A stretch of 64,000 bases of DNA from Actinomadura kijaniata NBRC 14229 (GTDB taxonomy: Bacteria; Actinomycetota; Actinomycetes; Streptosporangiales; Streptosporangiaceae). The translations under genes and the position numbers were made by a program. Every line of letters starts with the position of its first letter. Position 1 is the stretch's first letter. This document shows positions 17,170 to 24,570 of this stretch, piece by piece. The stretch is taken from positions 1 through 64,000 of the forward strand of contig NZ_BCQR01000001.1 of assembly GCF_001552175.1 (NCBI RefSeq), written 5' to 3'. The notes beneath the pieces are model-generated. The model was not told where the DNA came from. It saw only the letters and a list, made by a program, of their open reading frames with translations, and did no database searches.

Positions 17170-17862
17170 CTACGTTGGCAGATCATGGGCCTGCGAGGGG
17201 CCGTTGTCATGGTTCGGAGGAAACCACACCCGGGCCACGGTGTTGGTCTCCTTGCATGTGACCCGTAGGCGACGGTAGGCGTCGCCGTCGATGAAGCCCC
17301 CATAGCCGCACGTGTCGGCGTAGAGCCGATCGGAGACGATGAGCCCGAGGTCGGCGTCGGTGGCGGCGACGGCCTGTTTGAACTCGCCGGACTCCAGGAG
17401 CCGGAACAGGTGGATGAGGGGACGTCCCGCGACGCCGTGGGCGTCATGGTGGACATAGCCGGCGTGGACCGCCAACCGCAGCCGGAGCCGTGCGGCTGCG
17501 GAGACGATCCGGTTGTACCGGCGGAGTAGAACGGTCAGATGATGGGCCAGCGGATCCAGAAAATAGTCGGAGGGAACGTTGGGCGGCGCAATAATGAGAA
17601 CGCCGTCGCCGCGGTCTTCCCGGTAGCAGGCCGACCACGGGATCCGGGTCATCTCGAACGCGTTGGCCGCCTGTGCGTACATCTCCCGGCGCTGGTGCAA
17701 CTGGATGCAGTCGTCGCGCTCGCCGAACGAGCAGATGTCGAGCGCGACCACAGTGGCGTAGCGGATCGAAGGCTGCGCGTGGGTTCCGGAAACGGGATCG
17801 GGTTCCGGATGGAGGCGTTCGCCTTTCTTTACCAGGCGAAGACTGGGAACGGACATGACCAT
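17170..17862 (-). CDS. Nucleotide-cyclase-like domain protein
   Basis: About 230 residues with a class III nucleotide cyclase-like core. ATVVALDICSFG matches the first metal-Asp strand and REDRGDGVLIIAP the second (GDG hairpin), followed by LRLAVHAGYV in the place of the usual R-x-GIHTG strand and VSDRLYADT near the end. Both metal-binding Asp positions seem kept, but transition-state residues cannot be judged by eye. It has no membrane segment or regulatory domain. ATG at 17862 has GGAG close by; 17856 and 17880 are alternatives. It is divergent from an HTH gene in a lower-GC patch. Stand-alone cyclases of this kind occur in conflict systems, but a role here is inference. Confidence 0.65.
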   Translation of the reverse strand: MVMSVPSLRLVKKGERLHPEPDPVSGTHAQPSIRYATVVALDICSFGERDDCIQLHQRREMYAQAANAFEMTRIPWSACYREDRGDGVLIIAPPNVPSDYFLDPLAHHLTVLLRRYNRIVSAAARLRLRLAVHAGYVHHDAHGVAGRPLIHLFRLLESGEFKQAVAATDADLGLIVSDRLYADTCGYGGFIDGDAYRRLRVTCKETNTVARVWFPPNHDNGPSQAHDLPT

Positions 17863-18178
17863 GGGCTCCAAGGAAGGCATCAGCGGTGTTCGGTCGGTGA
17901 CCGCCGGTTCAACCGGTGCGTTCGGCAGGAACGGCGACGGATTTCACGGGCATGATGGTCCTGACGACCGGCCTTGACTTGCTCTTCGAGTTCACTCCGT
18001 TCTGATCGGGTGCGTTCTCTGTCCAGTCTCTGCCGGGGCCGCGGCGAAGCCGCCGGGAGTGAACAAGGATGCGGCCTTACCTCACAAGGAGCTACGGCAA
18101 GAGATCTTGTCGAATGCGGTGGAAGAGAACTGATGATGGCGGACAATGGCGGGCAACGCTCCCCTGGAGGCTTGAGCC

Positions 18179-19006
18179 GTGCCCCCACGTCCACGTCGTC
18201 TGGATCCGGCGGTGCCCGTCGAACGCTTCGCGCTCGAACTACGGGAACTTCATCGCGACGCAGGAAAACCCAAGCAACAGCTACTAGCCGCCGCGATGCA
18301 CTGCAGCCACGCCACCGTTTCGGCCATCCTCAATGGTCACCGCTTCCCTTCCTGGTTCCAGACGGAAGCCTTCGTGCGTGCCTGCAGGGGGGACGTCGAC
18401 GCGTGGCGGTACAAGTGGACGGAAACCGATAGGGAGATCAACGCCGATCTCCCCGTGCCCGGCGCGGGTGACGTTCCAGCGACTTCGCGTCCGGCCGTTC
18501 GCCACCTGACTGGGCGTGAGTTCTACCTGACTCTGGCCGCAGAGGTCCGCCGAACCGAACACCGCATCTTGACCACCTACATTCGGACGACGCCTCCGCA
18601 CTACTTCGCGGGGTTCACCGACCAGGAGACCGGTCGGGCCGCGAACGAGTACTTCAACGCGATCCTCTCTTGGGCCGCCCTATCGGAATCTCATTCGGTT
18701 CGTCGGCTCGTCTGCCTACCCAACGCCGAAATGCTCGACTGGGGCCAGGAGGTCCGCCGCCACACCCAGAAGATTCCCGGCTACGAGGTGCGTGTATTGG
18801 ACTGGCAGATAAACACTGATCCAGTCAATATCGCCATCTTCGACGATACGTCGGTTTTCCTCGCTTTCGACGCCGGGGCGTCCCCGCGGATGGGTGGGTT
18901 CAGAATCGATGACCAGGAGTTCGCGCGCGGCGCCATCGGCTATTTCAGCCGCCTGTGGTCCAGTGGGATCCGCCTGGCCGACCACCTGGCCTCACTGTCC
19001 GGCTGA
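18179..19006 (+). CDS. HTH protein with C-terminal PLD/sensor-like domain
   Basis: A 275-residue protein. Residues about 14-70 form an XRE-like HTH (ELRELHRDAGKPKQQLLAAAM, CSHATVSAILNGHRFPSW, then RACRGDVDAWRYKW), the version that often precedes effector domains in actinobacterial conflict proteins. The C-terminal part starts with LTGREFYLTLAAEVRRTEHRILTTYIR, continues with VRRLVCLP and YEVRVLDWQ strands, and ends with VFLAFDAGA, resembling catalytically inactive phospholipase-D-like sensor domains (no HxK seen). GTG at 18179 is preceded by GGAGG. It is divergent from the cyclase-like gene across a 316-base gap. Confidence 0.6.
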   Translation: MPPRPRRLDPAVPVERFALELRELHRDAGKPKQQLLAAAMHCSHATVSAILNGHRFPSWFQTEAFVRACRGDVDAWRYKWTETDREINADLPVPGAGDVPATSRPAVRHLTGREFYLTLAAEVRRTEHRILTTYIRTTPPHYFAGFTDQETGRAANEYFNAILSWAALSESHSVRRLVCLPNAEMLDWGQEVRRHTQKIPGYEVRVLDWQINTDPVNIAIFDDTSVFLAFDAGASPRMGGFRIDDQEFARGAIGYFSRLWSSGIRLADHLASLSG

Positions 19007-19291
19007 TCGGATCATCGAATCAGGGCCCCGCCGCCCCTGAACCCTCCCCTGATTTGCGTCGCCACTGCGCCGACATCCCCGGTGCGGCTTCGCTCGTTTC
19101 GGACGGTACGAGCCGAACGGGTGGGAACGCCTGCCGGAGGCGATCCTTGACCTGTTCCCGGATCTCCGCCGGTCCGTGTCCGATGGCGGGGTCGACACAG
19201 CACTCACGGAGGACCGGGTGGCTGCGGGGCTCCCGGAACATCAGCACGGTCAGGACGCAGATCGGCCAGATCAGGCGGAACGCGTCCTCGG
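19007..19291. other. Decayed region between HTH gene and truncated kinase
   Basis: No confident gene. On the minus strand an open frame (ending at 19020) encodes a short hydrophobic stretch, FRLIWPICVLTVLMF, followed by a charged tail containing EIREQVKDRL; it has no good start and may be a gene remnant. The segment lies at the junction between the lower-GC patch and normal GC-rich sequence. Confidence 0.3.
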
Positions 19292-19477
19292 GGCGACGCC
19301 GGCGCCGTCCACCTGGTGATCAGCGACGACGGGCACGGCGCTCCGGCGCCGCCCGGCCACGGGCTGACCGGCATGCGCGAACGGGTGGACCTGCTCGGCG
19401 GCGCGTTCGAGGCGGGCCCCGCCGGGACCGGCTGGCGGCTGTCGGCCGAGCTGCCGCGGGCGGGGGCGCGGCCGTGA
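19292..19477 (+). pseudogene. Truncated sensor histidine kinase, C-terminal fragment
   Basis: Directly ahead of the response regulator, and overlapping its GTG by GTGA, a frame reads VHLVISDDGHG, then GHGLTGMRERVDLLGG and WRLSAELPRA up to TGA at 19475. These are the G1 and G2 boxes and last strand of a NarL-partner histidine kinase ATPase domain. About 60 residues remain; the sensor, dimerisation domain and N box are missing. The break near 19290 coincides with the edge of the accessory patch, so insertion or deletion removed the rest. Confidence 0.7.
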
Positions 19478-20139
19478 TCCGCGTCCTGGTCGCCGACGAC
19501 CAGCACCTGGTCCGGGCGGGCCTGCGCGTGCTCTGCGAGTCGGCCGCCGACATGGCGGTCGCCGGGGAGGCCGCCGACGGGCGCGAGGCGGTGGCGCTGG
19601 CCGGGCGGCTGCTCCCCGACGTGGTGCTGATGGACCTGCGGATGCCCGTCCTGGACGGCGCCGCCGCCACCGAGCGCATCCTGGCGGCCCGCCCCGCGAC
19701 CCGGGTGCTGGCGCTCACCACCTTCGGCGACGACGACCATCTCTATCCGGCGCTGGCCGCCGGGGCCTGCGGGTTCCTGCTCAAGAGCGCGCCGCCGGGC
19801 GAGCTGCTGGACGCCGTGCGCCGCGCCGCCGCGGGCGGGACGCCGTTCAGCCAGGAGGTCCTCGGCCGCCTGGTCGAACGGGCCGTCAGCGTCCGCCCCG
19901 AGGCCGACCCCGGCGACCTCACGCCACGCGAGCGCCAGGTCCTGGTCCTGGTCGCCGCCGGGCTGACCAACCAGGAGATCGCCGCCCGGCTCCACCTCGG
20001 CGTGACCACGGTCAAGACCCACGTCGCCGCGCTGCTCGCCAAGACCGGCTGCCCCAACCGCATCCGCCTGGCCGTCTTCGCCGTCCGCGCGGGCCTGGGC
20101 CCGGGCGACTCCCCGTCACCCCGGCCCCCGGGCCGTTGA
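19474..20139 (+). CDS. NarL/LuxR-family response regulator (orphaned)
   Basis: A 221-residue response regulator. The receiver is canonical: IRVLVADDQ acidic pair, acceptor Asp in PDVVLMDLRMP, TTF switch residue and Lys in GFLLKSAPP. The output is a LuxR HTH (LTPRERQVLVLVAAGLTNQEIAARLHLGVTTVKTHVAAL). GTG at 19474 overlaps the stop of the kinase fragment, so this was a kinase-regulator operon. With the kinase truncated, the regulator has lost its partner and probably its promoter, and may be silent or cross-activated. Confidence 0.9.
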   Translation: MIRVLVADDQHLVRAGLRVLCESAADMAVAGEAADGREAVALAGRLLPDVVLMDLRMPVLDGAAATERILAARPATRVLALTTFGDDDHLYPALAAGACGFLLKSAPPGELLDAVRRAAAGGTPFSQEVLGRLVERAVSVRPEADPGDLTPRERQVLVLVAAGLTNQEIAARLHLGVTTVKTHVAALLAKTGCPNRIRLAVFAVRAGLGPGDSPSPRPPGR

Positions 20140-20259
20140 GGGAGCGTCGCGCCGACCGGGCGAGGCCCCTCGTTGTTCACTTGCCTTTGATACACAGCAG
20201 GGGTTTCTCACGTACCGAGGTGGAGTGGGCGATGCGGGCCCGCCGGTGTGGGGTGGGTG

Positions 20260-21861
20260 ATGGCGGGGCGGGTGGTGGTGGCGTTCGCGGTGGTCGTGCT
20301 GCTCGGTCAGATGGCGGCCGGGATGGTCACGGCGGCGCTGCGGCAGACGCCGACCGTCGACGAGCCGGTGTACGTGGCCGCCGCCGTCGTCTACCAGCGG
20401 CAGCACGACCTGCGTTACAACCCCGAGCATCCGCCGCTGGGCAAGCTGGTCGTGGGGGCCGGGGTGGCGTTCGCCGATCCGCGGTTCGATCCCGCGTTCG
20501 CCGGCTCCCAGTACAGGGCCGGGCGGCACCTGCTGTACGGGGCGGGCAACGACCCCTGGCGGCTGATGCTGTGGGCGCGGCTGCCGGTGATCGTGCTGAC
20601 GCTGCTGTTCGGGCTGGTGGTCTTCGCGTTCGCGCGGGATCTGGCCGGCACGGCGGGCGGGCTGGCGGCGCTCGGGCTGTACGCGTTCTCGCCGGACGTC
20701 ATCGCGCACGGGTCGCTGGCGACGCTCGACGTCCCGGCCGCCGGGTTCCTGCTGACGGCGGTCTGGCTGGTGTGGCTGGCGCGGCGGCGGCCGGGGCTGT
20801 GCCTCCCGCTCGCCGGGGTGGCGCTCGGCGCGGCGATGGCGACCAAGATGAACGCTGTCGCGGCGGTCCCGGTGGTCTGCGGGCTGGTGGTCGCCTCGGT
20901 CCGGAACGCGCGGCGGACGCGGCGGCTCGCGGCCGGCCTGCTGGCGGCGGCCGGGGTGGCGGTGACGGCGGCTGTCGTCGTGTGGGTCTGCTATCTGGCC
21001 GTCGATCCCCGGTTGCGCTGGACGCCGCCGGGCGGCGTGCCGGACGTCGGGGGCCTGCGCGGGCTGCTCGTCGACGCGCTGCCGCTCCCCCGGCCGTACC
21101 GGGACGGGATGCGGATGCAGTTCGCGTTCGACCGGTACGGGTTCGACTACGCCAGCCGGGTGGAGGGGTTCCTGTTCGGGCGCCGCTACGCGGGTTCGCT
21201 CTGGTACTACCTGCCCGCGGCGCTGCTGGTGAAGACGCCGCTCGGCGCGCTCGCGCTGTGGGCGGCCGGCGCCGTCGTGATGGTGGCGCGGCTGCGCGCC
21301 GCGGCGGTGTACGTGCTCGTTCCCGCCGCCGTGCTGACGGGCGTGGCGATGACCGGGTCCCGCGACCTCGGCGTCCGGTACGTGGTCTTCGTTCCGATGT
21401 TCCTGGCGGTGGCGGGGGCGTGCGTGTTCCTCGTCCGGCGGCGGTGGGCGCGGGTCGCGGGGGCGGCGGCGCTGGCGTTCGTCGCGGTCAGCTCGCTGCG
21501 GACGTTCCCGTACTACCTGCCGTACTCCAACGAGGCGTTCGGCGGTCCCGCGCGAACCCACCGGCACCTGCACGACTCCAACGTCGACTGGGGGCAGGAC
21601 CTGGGCAGGCTCGCCGACCACCTGCGGGAACGCCATCCGGGTGAGCGGGTGTGGCTGCTGTACAAGGGCAGCGGCGTCCCCGAGCACTACGGGATCAGGG
21701 CGTCCGATCCGCTCGCGGTGCCGCCCGAGCGGGTCCGGGGCGTGCTCGCGGTGTCCAACAGCCGGATCGCCAAGGCCGACCGGCGGTTGCGCGCCCTGCT
21801 GGCCACCAGCCGGCCGGTCGGGACCGTCGGGCACTCGATCACGGTCTACCGCCGGGACTGA
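20260..21861 (+). CDS. Membrane glycosyltransferase, GT39/ArnT-like
   Basis: A 533-residue polytopic membrane protein of the GT-C fold. The first extracytoplasmic loop has the catalytic acidic motif TVDEPVY near residue 38, then YNPEHPPLGK, typical of PMT/ArnT-like polyprenyl-phosphate sugar-dependent mannosyl- or arabinosyltransferases. About ten hydrophobic helices follow, and a soluble C-terminal part contains HDSNVDWGQDL. It likely transfers a sugar from a lipid carrier to protein or lipid on the outer face. ATG at 20260 is chosen; GTG at 20248 is the alternative. The 3' end overlaps the convergent TetR gene by 16 bases. Confidence 0.85.
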   Translation: MAGRVVVAFAVVVLLGQMAAGMVTAALRQTPTVDEPVYVAAAVVYQRQHDLRYNPEHPPLGKLVVGAGVAFADPRFDPAFAGSQYRAGRHLLYGAGNDPWRLMLWARLPVIVLTLLFGLVVFAFARDLAGTAGGLAALGLYAFSPDVIAHGSLATLDVPAAGFLLTAVWLVWLARRRPGLCLPLAGVALGAAMATKMNAVAAVPVVCGLVVASVRNARRTRRLAAGLLAAAGVAVTAAVVVWVCYLAVDPRLRWTPPGGVPDVGGLRGLLVDALPLPRPYRDGMRMQFAFDRYGFDYASRVEGFLFGRRYAGSLWYYLPAALLVKTPLGALALWAAGAVVMVARLRAAAVYVLVPAAVLTGVAMTGSRDLGVRYVVFVPMFLAVAGACVFLVRRRWARVAGAAALAFVAVSSLRTFPYYLPYSNEAFGGPARTHRHLHDSNVDWGQDLGRLADHLRERHPGERVWLLYKGSGVPEHYGIRASDPLAVPPERVRGVLAVSNSRIAKADRRLRALLATSRPVGTVGHSITVYRRD

Positions 21862-22478
21862 GCCGTGCCCTCGGCGGAGAGGCGCAGGCCCGCGACGATG
21901 TGGCCGATGACCTCGCCGTACTCGGCGCGGACGCGGGCCTTGTCGGCCTCGGGGGCCGCCGCCAGGGCCATGCCCGCCGCGCCGAGGACGTGGAACAGGA
22001 CGCGCGACGCCGCCTCCAGCGGCATCTCCGGCAGGCCGCCCGCGGCCATCAGCTCGCCCACGAGTTCCTCGACCAGGCCGTAGCCGTACTTCTCCTCGCA
22101 CTCGTTCCACCGCTCCCAGCCGAGCGCGATGGGGGCCTGCTGCCAGACGATCCGCCCGTAGACCGGGTCGCAGCACTGGTCGAGGAACTTCTCCTGCGCC
22201 GCGAGCGCGGCGGCCCAGGGGTCGGAGTGGGCGTCGGCGGCCTCGGCGGTCTGGCGGACCGCGTCCTCCTCCAGGCGTTCGAACACGGCCTGGAACAGGG
22301 CGGTCTTGTTGGCGAAGTGGTGGTAGACCGCACCGCGCGTGGCGCGGATGTCGGAGGCGACGTCCTCCAGGGAGGTCCCGGCGAACCCGTGTTCGGCGAA
22401 CCGGCGGGTGGCCGCGTCCAGCAGCGCCGTCCGGGTCTCCTCGGAGTACTGCTCGCGTCGGCTCTTCACGGTCGGCAT
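21846..22478 (-). CDS. TetR family transcriptional regulator
   Basis: A 210-residue TetR regulator. The N-terminal HTH is clear: LLDAATRRFAEHGFAGTSLEDVASDIRATRGAVYHHFANKTALFQAVF. The C-terminal ligand domain includes EKFLDQCCDPVYGRIVWQQAP, as in regulators sensing hydrophobic ligands. ATG at 22478 is the best start. It is divergent from a small gene and a P450, and inverted repeats in the shared intergenic region are probable binding sites for autoregulation and control of that unit. Confidence 0.9.
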   Translation of the reverse strand: MPTVKSRREQYSEETRTALLDAATRRFAEHGFAGTSLEDVASDIRATRGAVYHHFANKTALFQAVFERLEEDAVRQTAEAADAHSDPWAAALAAQEKFLDQCCDPVYGRIVWQQAPIALGWERWNECEEKYGYGLVEELVGELMAAGGLPEMPLEAASRVLFHVLGAAGMALAAAPEADKARVRAEYGEVIGHIVAGLRLSAEGTAQSRR

Positions 22479-22501
22479 GCCGAAACCATACGACAAGCAC
22501 A

Positions 22502-22518
22502 GCGTAGGTCACATACGC
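22502..22518. promoter_or_regulatory. TetR operator candidate next to tetR
   Basis: GCGTA-GGTCACA-TACGC is a perfect 5-7-5 inverted repeat 24 bases upstream of the TetR start, sharing the CATAC/GTATG-like half-sites of the second operator at 22603. Confidence 0.5.
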
Positions 22519-22602
22519 GCCGTACGCGCATGCCCTGCGCAAACGCGTCCGAGTGACGTAGGCCACCTTGACGGCCCGGCGGCGGCCGACATAGGAACGG
22601 AG

Positions 22603-22619
22603 ACATACACAGCGTATGT
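22603..22619. promoter_or_regulatory. TetR operator candidate ahead of P450 unit
   Basis: ACATAC-ACAGC-GTATGT is a perfect 17-base palindrome ending 25 bases before the ATG at 22645. Its position over the likely promoter fits repression by the divergent TetR protein. Confidence 0.6.
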
Positions 22620-22644
22620 TTCCAACACCAAGTAGGTGCCCACA

Positions 22645-23172
22645 ATGTCGTGGAACAGCACGCACCACTCCTTGGTCCGGGACGTCCTCGACGAGGTCGC
22701 CCGCACCGGGGTCCCGGAGGTCCCGGGCGGACGGCGGGCCGAGATCGACGCCGCGTTCGGCGGGCTCGGCGCCTTCCTGCTGGAGGTCCAGCGCCGCTGG
22801 TACCGGGCGTTCGACACGCGGCTGGACGCGTTGCTGGAGAACCGGCCCGAGGACATCGACTCCGCGCTGGCCGCCCTGTGGCACGGCCTGGCCGCCGACA
22901 CCCCCGGCGAGCGCCTGCTGCTGGACGCGCACCTCGACCACCCCGCGCTGGCGGAGCTGCACCTCCGCCACCGCCGCATGCTGCACTGGGCGACCGGCGT
23001 CCATCTGGACCTGCTCCCGGCCGCTCCCCCGCCCGGCGTCCCGACCGGTGACGCGCTCTGGACCCGCCCGGCCACCCGCCGCGGGACCACCGCGTCCGTC
23101 CCGCCGCGCCGCGCCGCGAGCAGGCGCCGGCGGTGCCCCGCGTTCTTCCGGCCCCGCCCGGCCACCCCCTGA
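22645..23172 (+). CDS. Hypothetical protein in TetR/P450 unit
   Basis: A 175-residue soluble protein, not recognised. The first 125 residues look alpha-helical (FLLEVQRRWYRAFDTRLDALL, HPALAELHLRHRRMLHW); the last 45 are low-complexity and rich in Pro, Arg and Ala. The conserved-looking WYRAF and HLRHRR segments could form a helical bundle. ATG at 22645 is preferred; GTG at 22636 is in frame. It lies directly behind the TetR operator and 38 bases ahead of the P450, so it is likely co-transcribed and functionally linked to it. Confidence 0.65.
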   Translation: MSWNSTHHSLVRDVLDEVARTGVPEVPGGRRAEIDAAFGGLGAFLLEVQRRWYRAFDTRLDALLENRPEDIDSALAALWHGLAADTPGERLLLDAHLDHPALAELHLRHRRMLHWATGVHLDLLPAAPPPGVPTGDALWTRPATRRGTTASVPPRRAASRRRRCPAFFRPRPATP

Positions 23173-23210
23173 ACCCCTCCCCCGACCTTCCGACACCCCG
23201 GAGGCATCTC

Positions 23211-24425
23211 ATGACCGAGACGGAACTGCTGTTCAACCCGTTCGAGCCCGGCTACACCGACGACCCCTACCCCACCTACCGGCGGATGCGGGAGACCGAC
23301 CCGGTCCACGACCACCCGTTCGGGCTGTGGATGGTCACCCGGTACGAGGACGCGGTGACCGTGCTGCGCTCCAAGCTGTCGGTGGAGGAGAGGCTGGTCA
23401 ACGCGGGCATGCTGCGCGATCAGTACGACGCGATCGACAGCGACACCGGCGCGGGCACCATCCTCAGCCTGTCCATGCTGGACCGCGACCCGCCCGACCA
23501 CACCCGGCTGCGCTCGCTGGTGGCCAAGGTGTTCACGCCGCGCTCGGTCGGGGCGCTGGAGCCCCAGGTCGCCGAGCTGGTGGACGAGGGGCTGGACCGG
23601 ATCGCGGCCGACGGGGGCGGCGACCTGGTGGAGTCGCTGGCGTTCCCGCTGCCGTTCGAGGTGATCTCGCGGATGCTGGGCCTGCCGCCGACCGACCACC
23701 TGCGCATCCGGGAGCTCAGCGGGTGGCTGGTGCGCTCGCTGGAGCCGGTGCCCGACGACGAGACGCTGGCGCGGGTCATCGCGGCGGGCGACGAGCTCGC
23801 CGAGATCGCCCGGGACCTCATCGCCTACAAGCGCGAGCACCCGGGCGACGACCTGCTCACCGCGATGATCGCCGCCGAGGAGGACGGCGACCGGCTCAGC
23901 GACGACGAGCTGGTCGCGCAGCTGGTGCTGCTGTACGTGGCCGGGCACGAGACGACCGTGAACCTGATCGCCAACGGCACCGTCGCGCTGCTGGGCAACC
24001 CCGACCAGCTCGCCCTGCTGCGCGAGCGCCCCGAGCTGGCGGCCAACGCGGTGGAGGAGTTCCTGCGCTACGACAGCCCGGTCCAGCAGACCCGCCGCGT
24101 CACCACCGCGCCGTTCGAGCTGGGCGGCAAGGTGATCCCGGAGGGCTCGTTCGTGTCGGTGGTGCTGGCGTCGGCCAACCGGGACGAGGCGTTCTGGGGC
24201 TCCGACGCCGACCGGCTGCGGATCGACCGGGACAACGCCCGCCAGCACGTGTCGTTCGGCTCCGGGGTCCACCACTGCCTGGGCGCGGCGCTGGCCCGGC
24301 TGGAGGGGCGGGTGGCGTTCGAACGCCTGGTGACCCGCTTCCCCGGCCTCGCCCCCGGCGGCGAGGTGCGGTGGAACGGCCGGATCAACCTGCGCGGCCC
24401 CGCCGAGCTCCCGATCACGGTGTAG
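23211..24425 (+). CDS. Cytochrome P450
   Basis: A 404-residue soluble bacterial P450. The I-helix oxygen-binding motif AGHETTVN starts near residue 244, the K-helix E-x-x-R is in EEFLRYDSPVQQTRR, and the heme loop FGSGVHHCLG places the thiolate Cys at residue 356. Electron partners are not encoded next to it, so a ferredoxin elsewhere is implied. ATG at 23211 has GGAGG 7 bases ahead. Expression is probably controlled by the TetR protein. A T-tailed terminator follows the stop, ending the unit. Confidence 0.95.
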   Translation: MTETELLFNPFEPGYTDDPYPTYRRMRETDPVHDHPFGLWMVTRYEDAVTVLRSKLSVEERLVNAGMLRDQYDAIDSDTGAGTILSLSMLDRDPPDHTRLRSLVAKVFTPRSVGALEPQVAELVDEGLDRIAADGGGDLVESLAFPLPFEVISRMLGLPPTDHLRIRELSGWLVRSLEPVPDDETLARVIAAGDELAEIARDLIAYKREHPGDDLLTAMIAAEEDGDRLSDDELVAQLVLLYVAGHETTVNLIANGTVALLGNPDQLALLRERPELAANAVEEFLRYDSPVQQTRRVTTAPFELGGKVIPEGSFVSVVLASANRDEAFWGSDADRLRIDRDNARQHVSFGSGVHHCLGAALARLEGRVAFERLVTRFPGLAPGGEVRWNGRINLRGPAELPITV

Positions 24426-24434
24426 CGGCACGGC

Positions 24435-24479
24435 GGCGAGGCGGCGGGCGCGACGCGCACCCGCCGCCTCGCCATTTTT
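24435..24479 (+). terminator. Rho-independent terminator after P450
   Basis: GGCGAGGCGGCGGG (24435-24448) pairs perfectly with CCCGCCGCCTCGCC (24460-24473), a 14-bp stem followed by ATTTTT. This separates the P450 from the ceramidase gene. Confidence 0.8.
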
Positions 24480-24570
24480 CTGACCTATCCCCTTTCGCCC
24501 CATTGTCAGCGGGTTTCCGGCGCGCGAGGATCGCAACGCGAAGGATCTTCAGGTTGGAGAGGGGCGGCGG

